Part shown: piece after piece, positions 7,443 to 16,252 of the stretch
Layout of the letters: every line of letters begins with the position of its first letter
How positions within the stretch are numbered: the first letter of the stretch is position 1
NCBI GenBank assembly: GCA_029253585.1
Contig: JAQWZF010000005.1
Coordinates: 62,001-126,000 of the forward strand
Direction: 5' to 3'
DNA: 64,000 nucleotides
Source: Gammaproteobacteria bacterium
GTDB lineage: Bacteria; Pseudomonadota; Gammaproteobacteria; Pseudomonadales; Pseudohongiellaceae
Translations under genes and position numbers: made by a program
Notes under the pieces: generated by a model
Databases searched by the model: none
The model's input: the letters and a program-made list of their open reading frames with translations, nothing else
Told to the model about the DNA's origin: nothing

Positions 7443-9932
7443 TTACAGGCTATCCGCTATGCCTTCCAGGGTTTCCGCAAGAGCGGCATAACGAGTACCT
7501 GACATGCCAGTATAGCCATCCGCCGCATCGGAGAAATCATCGGCTAAATTGTTCAGGTCGCGGGTCGTGCTGCGACGACTGCCATTACCACCACTGAGTA
7601 ATGCCTCGGCACGGTCTAGCGCATCAACCAGTTCAGCGGCCTCTGCCGAATCTATAGTGTTCTCTCTGAGCAACTGGTCGAGATAGGCTCGTGCCACAAC
7701 CGGTACCCTGGGCCACTCGACGATCTGCTGCGTCTGAGCATTAACGATGCCGTTTAGTTCGGGCAGCGAAGCCGCCGCGATCTCATTGGCGCTTAGATAG
7801 TCGCTAGGCTGCAACGCTAACACATCGAGTCCACGAGAAATTTCAGTGCCGTAGATGTGGCCGTTATACCAGTACGTAGACCAGTAGCCTCCGGTAATTA
7901 ACTCCTCAGCATCGATAGGGCCACGGTCAAAGAAGGCGATCTCAGTAGGATTCATTGAGTCGGTGAAATCCACTACCGACACGCCACCCTGGTACCAGGC
8001 TTGTACGAAAAGATCACGGCCAGGCACCGGTATCAGAGACCCATTGTGCGCAACACAGTTCTCTGTATCTGTCTGCGGGGCCGACATCTTATAGTGACTG
8101 CGAAATTGCAGCTTGCCGTCGACGATGTCGTAGAACGCATCCGCGCCCCAGGTAAGAGGGTCCTGCGCCCTGCATCTAGGCCGGCCACCACCACCCCACT
8201 CGTCGGTAAAGATCACCTTGTCACCGCGATTGTTGAAAGTAGCGGAATGCCAGTAGGCAAAGCCAGGATCTATAACCTGGTCGAGACGCTCGGGATTCGC
8301 AGGGTCGGAAATATCCATGAGTATGCCATTGCCCGAACAGGCGCCGGCTGCCAAACCGATGTCTGGAAAGGTCGTGATGTCATGGCATTGGTTGGTCTGA
8401 CTGGTAGTCTGTGTTCCCTCGCCGTGATCGCCACCATCCCACAGGCCCGCTAGCGTGCCCGAGTCAGTGTCCGCAAAAATAAATGGTCGGTTAACGATGC
8501 GCGCCGCGGCAGGGTTCTGCGCAGGAATTTCGATTACTTCAATGCGAAACAGCGCCGAATTTACATCCTCGAAGGGAGAGTCATCGGAACAGCCTGCCAG
8601 CTCTTCGTCATCGCGCACACCACTCGTGCCCGACACGTAGACATAGATATTGCCCGAATTCGTATTCGGATCAGACACTATAGTATGTGTGTGCGAGCCA
8701 CGGCAAGTCTGTACGGCCGCAACCTGAGTTGGATTGGTGAAATCACTGACATCGAATATGCGGATACCCTTCACCCGCTCATCACTCACGGACTCCGGCA
8801 CACCCTGCAATCCGCAATCCAGACGACCGCGAGTCTCCTGTACCGACATGATCAAAAGATTACCAACCAATGACACATCACCCTGCCCACCCGGGCAGAC
8901 AACCGATGAGATATGTCGTGGTGACTGTGCATCGCTTATGTCGTAGGCATTGAAGCCATGGTAGTTTCCGGCAACCATGTAGTCACCTGCAAAAAGCAGG
9001 TCGGTATTAGAGAAGCTAAGCAGGGCCGGGCGCGGATCGGAGTTTTCATCCTCCTCCTCGTCTTCAGTCGGCGTCTCCGGCGCATTGCCGTTCGCAGCTT
9101 CTGCCTCCTCTTCAATCTCCAGCAGACGCCGCGCCGATATGCCGGAGGGTCGGTCCGGGTCGAAGAAGCCCGCCGGCTTAGGCAATGACGCGACTACCTC
9201 CATGTTCAATGAGGCCTCTCCGGCATCTCTGAAGCCAGCTGCCAGGCCAACCCGCGGGTCCGGATTAAAGCTCGCGAGCAAAGTATCCATGCGTTCAATT
9301 TCCGAGGTCTGATCGGAGGTTACATCGGAGGTAAATTCATACAGTAGTGGATCCTGCGCCGAGCCACGCTGGTCTAGTAGCATCTCGACCATCTCCAGAG
9401 CACCCTGATGATGGTCGATCATAGACTCTAAATAGAGACGATCGAACTCGGGGCCGGATGCGGCGGCAAGCTCCTCCATCTGCTCATCGCTAAGCATACC
9501 CTTCATACGCTCGAAGCCCGGTTGATGATGAACATCGTCGGCAGGCACTTCGAGCCCCTGATCACGCAACCACCCCTGCATCATGGAAATTTCATCGTCT
9601 TGAGACAGAGTGATGCGTTCGGCTACCGCCAGGACTGTCGGGTTATTCGTACGCTCTTCCGCCAGCGCTGACATCTCCTTAGCCTGCGCATGATGCGGAA
9701 TCATGCCTCGCAGAAACTGTATGTCACCAAGTGAGTAGGAAAGGTCAGCGAGGTTTGAGGCTTCTTCTGCCGTGATGACACGACTTGCCTGCCCTGGTGC
9801 GCCGGGTTGGATAATAGGCACCTGTGCTTGAGCTACTGAAGATAATCCAAACACCGTTGTTGCTGTCACAATAGCCAGGCTTAACCGGTTCTTTTTGAGT
9901 CTCGGGCCTGGACTTAGTCTTGGGAAAGGCAT
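7443..9932 (-). CDS. Secreted DUF305 plus LVIVD-type beta-propeller protein
   Basis: I use ATG 9932, preceded by AGGGAG, giving 829 residues; a TTG two codons upstream is less likely. After a long signal peptide come two DUF305-type helical segments with paired histidines (RGMIPHHAQAKEM and ESMIDHHQGALEMVEML). A short acidic linker (TPTEDEEEDENSDP) leads into a large beta-propeller with LVIVD-like repeats, for example FAGDYMVAGNYHGFNAYDIS and LLIMSVQETRG. The last 90 residues form a helical segment. DUF305 proteins are linked with copper handling and periplasmic metal binding; propellers of this kind serve as adhesion or scaffold domains. Function of the fusion is unknown. Confidence 0.75.
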   Translation of the reverse strand: MPFPRLSPGPRLKKNRLSLAIVTATTVFGLSSVAQAQVPIIQPGAPGQASRVITAEEASNLADLSYSLGDIQFLRGMIPHHAQAKEMSALAEERTNNPTVLAVAERITLSQDDEISMMQGWLRDQGLEVPADDVHHQPGFERMKGMLSDEQMEELAAASGPEFDRLYLESMIDHHQGALEMVEMLLDQRGSAQDPLLYEFTSDVTSDQTSEIERMDTLLASFNPDPRVGLAAGFRDAGEASLNMEVVASLPKPAGFFDPDRPSGISARRLLEIEEEAEAANGNAPETPTEDEEEDENSDPRPALLSFSNTDLLFAGDYMVAGNYHGFNAYDISDAQSPRHISSVVCPGGQGDVSLVGNLLIMSVQETRGRLDCGLQGVPESVSDERVKGIRIFDVSDFTNPTQVAAVQTCRGSHTHTIVSDPNTNSGNIYVYVSGTSGVRDDEELAGCSDDSPFEDVNSALFRIEVIEIPAQNPAAARIVNRPFIFADTDSGTLAGLWDGGDHGEGTQTTSQTNQCHDITTFPDIGLAAGACSGNGILMDISDPANPERLDQVIDPGFAYWHSATFNNRGDKVIFTDEWGGGGRPRCRAQDPLTWGADAFYDIVDGKLQFRSHYKMSAPQTDTENCVAHNGSLIPVPGRDLFVQAWYQGGVSVVDFTDSMNPTEIAFFDRGPIDAEELITGGYWSTYWYNGHIYGTEISRGLDVLALQPSDYLSANEIAAASLPELNGIVNAQTQQIVEWPRVPVVARAYLDQLLRENTIDSAEAAELVDALDRAEALLSGGNGSRRSTTRDLNNLADDFSDAADGYTGMSGTRYAALAETLEGIADSL

Positions 9933-10070
9933 GTGCAAAGCTCCCTAAGGTTTGATGATAATGGCTTATAGATAGATTGAAGAGTTAGAAGTATGCCTCA
10001 AATGGCAGGCGACACCAATACTTCGGGCCCGGTGTCGACATCAGATACCGGACTAGGCCAGGCATCCAAT

Positions 10071-10104
10071 AAAAAACCCCATCCGACTATGCCGAATGGG
10101 GTTT
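10071..10104 (-). terminator. Terminator of the PQQ dehydrogenase/YceI operon
   Basis: AAACCCCAT and ATGGGGTTT form a 9-bp stem around a 13-base loop. On the minus strand the stem is followed by TTTATT. It lies about 30 bases past the stop of the second YceI gene. Confidence 0.85.
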
Positions 10105-10134
10105 CTATTTAACCTTACTGTTGAGTGTGTCTGA

Positions 10135-10773
10135 CTATAGCGCCATAAACTCAACATGAATTTCTAATTCGATTTCGTCGCCAACGCCGAAGCTAGTGAA
10201 TCGATCCAGACCATAGTCCGAACGCAAGAAACTAGTGCTAGCCGAGAAACCGAGTGTGTAGCTACGCGTAAGGAAATTACGGCCACCACCGTGAAAGTTT
10301 ATTTCCAGATCAACCGGAGCCGTAACACCTAATAGAGTCAAGTCACCGACAAATACGAAAGTATCTTCATCGACAGATTCGACAAAAGACGTGGTTCTAA
10401 ACACGGCCTGCGGAAACTGTTCGACATTAAACCAGGCATCACCACGAAGCTCTTCTGCGAATTCTTCGTTGTTGATATCAAGCCCAGCCGTGTTGATTAC
10501 AACCTCCACTTGTGAAGCCTCGATGTTCTCCGGATCGAAATCCAGAGATGCATTGAAGTCATTGAAGCGACCAATAAACGTAGAAAAACCTAGATGATTA
10601 ATTTTCCAAAGCAGCGTTGCATGGTCTGGATCCAGCGTATACGCCCCTCCTCTAAGCTCAGTTACATCAGTATTAAAATCAGGCGTCAGCAAGCGATCGC
10701 ATGAAATCAGGAATGCCGAACACACCAGTAACAAAGAAAGACGACGGATATTGGAAAATATTCTAGTAAACAT
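10135..10773 (-). CDS. YceI-family lipoprotein
   Basis: The 212-residue protein has a lipoprotein signal with lipobox LISC, then a YceI domain starting at YTLDPDHATLLWKINHLGFS. The F-x-R-F...LDFDPE block and the closing IELEIHVEF strand are typical. YceI proteins are lipocalin-like barrels that bind long isoprenoid chains in the periplasm and often sit beside respiratory dehydrogenases. It is the last gene of the operon with the neighbouring YceI paralogue and the PQQ dehydrogenase, so a role in carrying quinone or isoprenoid for that enzyme is plausible but inferred. Confidence 0.85.
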   Translation of the reverse strand: MFTRIFSNIRRLSLLLVCSAFLISCDRLLTPDFNTDVTELRGGAYTLDPDHATLLWKINHLGFSTFIGRFNDFNASLDFDPENIEASQVEVVINTAGLDINNEEFAEELRGDAWFNVEQFPQAVFRTTSFVESVDEDTFVFVGDLTLLGVTAPVDLEINFHGGGRNFLTRSYTLGFSASTSFLRSDYGLDRFTSFGVGDEIELEIHVEFMAL

Positions 10774-10806
10774 TGTTATAGCCTATTTGTTAGGTAACTA
10801 ATTAGA

Positions 10807-11388
10807 TTATTCTTGAACCGCGTAGACATCGACAGTAACGGTTACATCGTTTGGAACCTCTGAAGTATTTGCCCAGTAACCCTGGCCAACACCGTAGTCT
10901 AGTCGCTGAATGACTACTTCACTCGTGAGGTTAAAACAAACTTGCCCATCACAGGTCTCGATATTGAGATCGAATGGGAAAGTAAGTGGATGAGTCTGGT
11001 CGCGAATCGTTAGCGTACCGTCGGCTTCGAAAGAAGTGACGCCAGTTAAACTGCATTTCTCTGCCTTAAACGTCGCCGTTGGCCAAGAGTCTACGTCGAA
11101 CAACTCATAGTCGAGCAAGTAATCAAGAACTTCTGGTGAATCGACAGCAATATCAGCGATATTAATAGTTACGTTAAATTCGCAACTAGTAGGGCGCATC
11201 GGGTCAATATCGAAAGTAGCCTGAACATTTGTAAATCGACCTTCATAGGGGTCAGTTCCATAGGCATATGTAAAGACTACCTCAGACATACCCGGATCGA
11301 TGACCCAGTTTGCTGCTTGCACAGGTAGACCGATTAAAAGCAAAGGTAGTGCCAGTGCTGCTCGATTTAATAAAGTTCGCATAGTCAT
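10807..11388 (-). CDS. YceI-family periplasmic protein
   Basis: The 193-residue protein has a signal peptide ending at LPVQA and a YceI domain (NWVIDPGMSEVVFTYAYGTD, then FDIDPMRPTSCEFNVTI). Three or four cysteines in the mature part suggest disulphides. It lies 20 bases after the PQQ dehydrogenase gene and 33 bases before the YceI lipoprotein gene, so all three look co-transcribed. The two YceI proteins are clearly diverged from each other, so the duplication is old. Confidence 0.85.
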   Translation of the reverse strand: MTMRTLLNRAALALPLLLIGLPVQAANWVIDPGMSEVVFTYAYGTDPYEGRFTNVQATFDIDPMRPTSCEFNVTINIADIAVDSPEVLDYLLDYELFDVDSWPTATFKAEKCSLTGVTSFEADGTLTIRDQTHPLTFPFDLNIETCDGQVCFNLTSEVVIQRLDYGVGQGYWANTSEVPNDVTVTVDVYAVQE

Positions 11389-11408
11389 AATAACTCCTAG
11401 TTCAAAAA

Positions 11409-13349
11409 TTACGGTAAGGCTAGGGCAACTAGTTGAGCTGGCCCGCCGCTACCGCTTACAAACATGGCAATATATTGCTTGCCATCGACCTCGTAGGTCA
11501 TGGGTTGCCCGGATTGTGTATTGGGCAGATCTATTTCGGCAACTATCTCGCCGGTTTGCTTATCATATGCTCGGAGGATCGGGCTGGCACCTGGGCCACC
11601 ACCACCTTCACCAGCAAACAGCAAAGTCTTAGTTAGTACTAGTCCCGCTCTCGTAGGCACGCCTGTTCGCGGAATGTCTACACCCTGCAGAGCCGGATGG
11701 TTCTTGATTCGATCCGGTGTATCGGCATTAGCCACCTGAAAAACGTGATCGCCACTGTTCATATCGATCGCAGTAATGCGGCCGTATGGAGGCTTTATCA
11801 CGTCCAGGCCTTGCACTCGTGGCACTCGCACACCAAACGCCATCGAATACGCAAGATCAGAATCGGGATCGTTACCTACTGACAGAATCGCTAGAGCCGT
11901 TCTGGAGGGAACGTAGATAATGCCTGTTTCTGGATCCAGCGCCGCGCCTTCCCAGTTAGCTCCGCCAGTCGACGAAGGCAGGCTTAGAACGCCTCTAGTA
12001 CCGTCCGCCGCGTCAGATAGAGACGGTGGCGTATACAGATTTGGCCCAAATCGAAAATCCGAAACCGCTTCCATTGCCGCTGCTCGAAGCTCCGGCGTGA
12101 AATCGATTATATCGTCTTCCGAGACACCCTGACGATCGAAAGGAGCGGGTCGAGTAGGAAATGGCTGCGTTGGCGCATACCACTCGCCTGGCACTTCACC
12201 CGCAGGAACGGGCAATTCTTCAATTGGCCATACCGGCTCACCAGTAAGTCGATCGAAAGTGTAAACCCAGTTCTGCTTCGTTACCTGCATGACAATCTTA
12301 CGACCATTTGGTAGGTCGGCAACCACAGGTGCGGCCGGATTATCCCAGTCCCAAATATCGTGGTGAATCAACTGGAAGTGCCACTGGCGTTCGCCGGTCT
12401 TGATATCCACCGCAACCAGCGCATTCGCAAAAAGGTTGTCGCCTGGGCGGTCACCACCGAAGCGGTCGCCTGTGGCCGATTCTACTGGCAGGTAAAGGTG
12501 GCCCATCTCCGGGTCGCCCGACATAGTCGCCCAAACACCCGCATTACCCGTGAATTCGACGCCGCCATCCAGCCATGTTTCAAAGCCCACTTCGCCGCGC
12601 TCTGGAATGGTATGAAAAGTCCACAGATGCTCACCGGTGCGAGCATCATAGCCACGCACGTCCCCCTTAACATTGGACTTGGAGCGTGGACGCATGCCAA
12701 CACGGTGAGCCGGGCCAACTACAACCACGTCGTTCATCACGAACGGAGGCATAGAAGAGCCTATATCAATGTCATCGTACCTGTCGTCTTCGGCGTTGCG
12801 CAGACCCATGAAAAGGTCTACACGGCCGTTGTCGCCAAAATCCGGATCGGGAATACCTGTCTTGGCATCTAGAGAAACCAACAGAAAGCCCGGTGTGATA
12901 GTCAGGATACGGTCTTCGCCGTTGCTACGATAGTGCGATAGTCCCCGGCCTGCGCCCTTACGCGGGGCCTTGTCGAAGCGGTCGCCTTCTTGCGGGCGCC
13001 AGAGCCATAATAATTGGCCGGTGGTAGCGTCAATAGCAGCGACGTTTCGGGTATTACCCATAGTCACATACAGCACACCACCGATCGCGATGGGTGTAGA
13101 AGGATTGTTGAATTCCGGCGAGGGCCCAATGGGCGCCGTTGCGAAAGTCCAGGCTACTTCCAGATCGTTGACGTTTTCTGCATTGATCTGATCCAGAGGA
13201 GAATAACGTTGTGCAAACTTATTGCCGTGATGATCCGGCCAGTCGCCATCGGCGACCGTAGTACCAGACTGGCCCCATGCCGCTGAGGCAAAGGCTAGGG
13301 TGCCTAGACTCAGGATGAATGATGAAATCAGACAGGTTTTTATTTTCAT
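11409..13349 (-). CDS. PQQ-dependent dehydrogenase, glucose/quinate dehydrogenase type
   Basis: The 646-residue protein has a cleavable signal peptide and no N-terminal membrane helices, so it is periplasmic, unlike the anchored E. coli Gcd. Propeller signatures include DWPDHHGNKFAQRYSPLDQI at the start of the mature chain, HHDIWDWDNPAAPVVADL in the middle, and TRAGLVLTKTLLFAGEGGGG near the end. The family oxidises sugars or cyclic polyols with PQQ and passes electrons to quinone or cytochrome c. It heads an operon with two YceI genes. The substrate is not evident. Confidence 0.85.
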   Translation of the reverse strand: MKIKTCLISSFILSLGTLAFASAAWGQSGTTVADGDWPDHHGNKFAQRYSPLDQINAENVNDLEVAWTFATAPIGPSPEFNNPSTPIAIGGVLYVTMGNTRNVAAIDATTGQLLWLWRPQEGDRFDKAPRKGAGRGLSHYRSNGEDRILTITPGFLLVSLDAKTGIPDPDFGDNGRVDLFMGLRNAEDDRYDDIDIGSSMPPFVMNDVVVVGPAHRVGMRPRSKSNVKGDVRGYDARTGEHLWTFHTIPERGEVGFETWLDGGVEFTGNAGVWATMSGDPEMGHLYLPVESATGDRFGGDRPGDNLFANALVAVDIKTGERQWHFQLIHHDIWDWDNPAAPVVADLPNGRKIVMQVTKQNWVYTFDRLTGEPVWPIEELPVPAGEVPGEWYAPTQPFPTRPAPFDRQGVSEDDIIDFTPELRAAAMEAVSDFRFGPNLYTPPSLSDAADGTRGVLSLPSSTGGANWEGAALDPETGIIYVPSRTALAILSVGNDPDSDLAYSMAFGVRVPRVQGLDVIKPPYGRITAIDMNSGDHVFQVANADTPDRIKNHPALQGVDIPRTGVPTRAGLVLTKTLLFAGEGGGGPGASPILRAYDKQTGEIVAEIDLPNTQSGQPMTYEVDGKQYIAMFVSGSGGPAQLVALALP

Positions 13350-14053
13350 CTTGTTGGACTCTCCAGATAATAATTCTTTAATTTCAGCGCACCCGTCTAT
13401 CGGTTCGGCCTAGCTGTCTGGCCTGCGAAGTAACACCAGATGAATAGCAAATATGGGTGCATTAGTTGCCTGCAATATGCGGGATGAGAAGGATAAGCAA
13501 TCTATCCTCTACAAGCAAGTGCACGCCACTATTGTGCTTTGAAAACCATGATAAATATCAGATGCTTAACTGACTATGAATGGCCGGATTTGTAATTCTT
13601 TGTAACTGCAAAAGCCAGAAACAACCCTCTACCCACAAAAGCCCTCGCATAGCCGAATTTAGGGGCCTGAACGCGGGTCAGTGCGCTCAAGCGCAAACAA
13701 CCGGCGACTATAGCTCAAGCGGTTAGTAAGAGATTGATTTTAATCTATAGTTCATCGACTATATACTCTCTCTTTACTACGATAGACTCCGTATGCTGGA
13801 TCAGACGGCTCGACGAGGCGAAGAGCACCTCCGAGCAGGAGAATTCTAGATTGTCCATAATCACTGCCGACCACTTCTGGCAGCAGCTGAACCGGGACTG
13901 ACGGAGCACAGTTGGCAGACGAGCTTGCCTGCGAGTAGGCTCCGCTACTATATATCGACACGACCATATATCGATACGACATGATTCAATTTACTATTCG
14001 CCTGTCTGGTTCAGATGGGTTGAAGATGCTTAGAAACTAAAGAGGACTAAATT
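13350..14053. other. Divergent intergenic region between two PQQ dehydrogenase genes
   Basis: About 700 bases separate the minus-strand dehydrogenase operon from the plus-strand sugar dehydrogenase. The region should carry both promoters. I see one direct repeat (listed separately) and a weak tRNA-like stretch near 13705-13760, which I reject. An open frame on the minus strand at 13752-13982 has no supporting signal. Confidence 0.5.
13950..13980. repeat. 15-bp direct repeat upstream of the PQQ sugar dehydrogenase
   Basis: ATATATCGACACGAC (13950-13964) and ATATATCGATACGAC (13966-13980) differ at one base and are spaced 16 bp apart. They lie about 75 bases ahead of the start at 14054. They could be a tandem operator; no regulator is identified. 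Confidence 0.6.
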
Positions 14054-15220
14054 ATGTTTCGCAATTTGTTAAAACTTGCTGGTACCGCCCTACTGGTAAC
14101 TACTGCAGCTAGCGTGAGTGCACAGGACGTCTATAAATCATCCAATCACGACTATCGCGTCGTAACTGTTGCTGAGGACCTGGTTCAACCTTGGTCTATG
14201 GCCTGGTTGCCCGGCGGCGACATGCTGATTACAGAAAAGCCAGGACGCCTGCGCATCATGCGCGATAGAAATCTTCTGCCAGAGGCGATCCCTGGTGTCC
14301 CGGAAGTTTTCTATGAAGGCCAAGGAGGCCTCTTTGATGTCCTGCCTCACCCCGATTTTAATGACAACCGCTGGGTCTATTTGACCTATTCCAAGAAGAC
14401 CGCCGACAGCTCGGCAACAGCTATAGCCCGCGGACGCCTGGAAAATGATCGCCTAACTAACGTGGTAGAAATCTTCGAAGCGCAGGCAACAGGTTTCGGG
14501 CACTACGGCGGCAAGATCGTCTTCGATGACGATGGCTATATGTTTCTGACACTTGGTGACCGCATGGCACCTCCTGTTGGAGATGAAGCAACGCTGCGTG
14601 CACACCCGGCGCAAGACCGAAGCAATCACCAAGGTGTTGTTGTCCGTCTTAATGACGACGGAACCGTGCCTAACGACAACCCCTTCGTAGGTCAGTCCGG
14701 CATACTTCCAGAGATTTGGAGCTACGGACATCGCAGCCCACAAGGTCTGGCGGTACACCCTGAAACAGGTGATCTCTGGGAATCTGAGCACGGCCCTCAA
14801 GGCGGTGACGAGATTAACCGCATCGAGCCCGGCAACAACTATGGCTGGCCTGTAGTTGGCCGCGGCGCGAACTACGGCGCATTCGGCAGACCAATCCATA
14901 TCGGTATCAGCGAAGAAGGCATGGTTCAGCCTGCTCGCTTCTGGGTCCCTTCAATCGCAACGTCAGGCCTGATGGTCTACACCGGCGATAAGTTCCCTAT
15001 GTGGTACGGCAACATCTTCTCCGGCTCTCTAGCTGGGGAACAACTGGCGCGTCTGCAGTTAGATGATGAATACCGCAGCGTTGTCGTTGAGGAAACTCTC
15101 GTCTATGACATAGGCCGCATCCGTGACGTACGCCAGGGAATGGATGGATACATCTATCTGGCAGTCTCCGATCGCAATGGCGAGCCAACATCAGTTGTGC
15201 GCTTAGAGCCAGCTGATTAG
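14054..15220 (+). CDS. PQQ-dependent aldose sugar dehydrogenase (YliI-like)
   Basis: The 388-residue protein has a signal peptide ending at ASVSAQ, followed by a soluble GDH/YliI-type six-bladed propeller. Markers are LVQPWSMAWLPGGDMLITEK, GRLRIM, YEGQGGLFDVLPHPDF, SYGHRSPQGLAVHPETGDLW, ESEHGPQGGDEINRI and NYGWPVV. These match the E. coli YliI (Asd) family, which oxidises aldoses in the periplasm with PQQ. GAGGACT sits ahead of the ATG. A strong terminator follows, so it is probably transcribed alone. Confidence 0.9.
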   Translation: MFRNLLKLAGTALLVTTAASVSAQDVYKSSNHDYRVVTVAEDLVQPWSMAWLPGGDMLITEKPGRLRIMRDRNLLPEAIPGVPEVFYEGQGGLFDVLPHPDFNDNRWVYLTYSKKTADSSATAIARGRLENDRLTNVVEIFEAQATGFGHYGGKIVFDDDGYMFLTLGDRMAPPVGDEATLRAHPAQDRSNHQGVVVRLNDDGTVPNDNPFVGQSGILPEIWSYGHRSPQGLAVHPETGDLWESEHGPQGGDEINRIEPGNNYGWPVVGRGANYGAFGRPIHIGISEEGMVQPARFWVPSIATSGLMVYTGDKFPMWYGNIFSGSLAGEQLARLQLDDEYRSVVVEETLVYDIGRIRDVRQGMDGYIYLAVSDRNGEPTSVVRLEPAD

Positions 15221-15246
15221 TTCAGTCTCTAAACGTTTGGTTTAGG

Positions 15247-15273
15247 AAGGGGCTCGATTGAGCCCCTTTTTTT
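15247..15273 (+). terminator. Terminator of the PQQ sugar dehydrogenase gene
   Basis: GGGGCTC and GAGCCCC (15249-15266) form a 7-bp stem with loop GATT, extended by AA/TT, and are followed by seven T. Confidence 0.95.
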
Positions 15274-15370
15274 ATGGCTGGAATTAAACTCTCTATTTCC
15301 GACGCTAAAATTCCCAAATCTATCCCTGGCACAATCACTGCGGGGAAGTCTTAAGTTGAGTCTGTAGTTG

Positions 15371-15976
15371 TTAGTTGCCCAGGAAAAGTGTCTGGACAAT
15401 TCTTGAAGTCTCCAAGGTGTCACCGAAAGCGGGACCGGGGGAGTGAAACATCCAAGACCTGAAGAAAATGAGTCGATTGAACTTGTAGGGCACCACCAAA
15501 GTTTTTTCCCACAGCGAATCATCAACCCCCTCGGTCTTCAGCAAATGCTTAATACCCTCTCTATTGTTCCAACCGCTCTTGGCAAGATCTGCCTCGTCTC
15601 TGGGGACTTCTTCCAAGCCAGTAGGCTTGTGCCTCCGGAAAACGGTGCCATCCACCTTAGGATGATCCTTGGAAAGATACACAACGCCTGCCCATTTCGT
15701 CGCGACGAAGCCATCGAAGTGAATGTTCTGTTTGAATGAATCTCCGGGCCGGGTGAATCGGATCCTTCCATTACCATCTGTCGATGAGTTTATTGAAGGC
15801 TCCTGGGTCAGACTTTGGAATATCTCTCTCTGCTGCAGACCCAATTAGGCCTTTGGGCTCGTTAATCCCGCATAATTACCCCCAGGCTTTTGATCTTTAA
15901 CAGACTCCAATGCAACTTCAACGAGCCCCTGGCGATTATCAAAGAAATTATCTATTACATAATAACGATTTAACAA
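15371..15976 (-). pseudogene. DUF6445-like protein, in-frame TAA
   Basis: A minus-strand frame of 201 residues starts at TTG 15976, which is preceded by AGGAGAG, and is broken by TAA at 15845-15847 (codon 44). The part before the stop, YYVIDNFFDNRQGLVEVALE, is the N-terminal strand-helix of DUF6445-type proteins. The part after it holds HFDGFVATKWAGVVYLSKDH and FRSWMFHSPGPAFG, an H-x-D...H arrangement like that of 2-oxoglutarate/iron oxygenases. Both halves belong to one gene because no frameshift is needed. Function is unknown; a role as a hydroxylase is inference. Reinitiation at TTG 15844 would give a 157-residue fragment. Confidence 0.6.
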
Positions 15977-16252
15977 AAAGGAACTCTCCTATCCCACTTA
16001 CAAACTTCAAACCTTCAAGCGATTAAAGGACTACCCTATCCCTGGCGCAGATTCGGGAACTTTTCTCCACGCGCACGCAGTAATACCCACGCGAAAAACC
16101 TAACAACGAATGATGAACTATTTACCACGGGGTAATGGTTACTAAATCTTTTCATTTTGTAACAGACTATATCTGCGCCAATCGTTTTAGAAAATTGGCG
16201 CCAGACTTCACATCGGATTCCTCGAGTTAGAACGGCAATATTTTGATCGGTA

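Noticed and set aside
13705..13760. tRNA-like stretch with a D-arm-like AGCTCAAGCGGTTAG and an AGATT/AATCT stem
   Set aside because: No matching 3' acceptor half, the anticodon loop has six bases and the T-arm is irregular. It may be a degraded tRNA, but I cannot support a tRNA gene.
13752..13982. Minus-strand open frame of 76 codons
   Set aside because: No ribosome site, no recognisable protein pattern, and it overlaps the probable promoter and the direct repeat.
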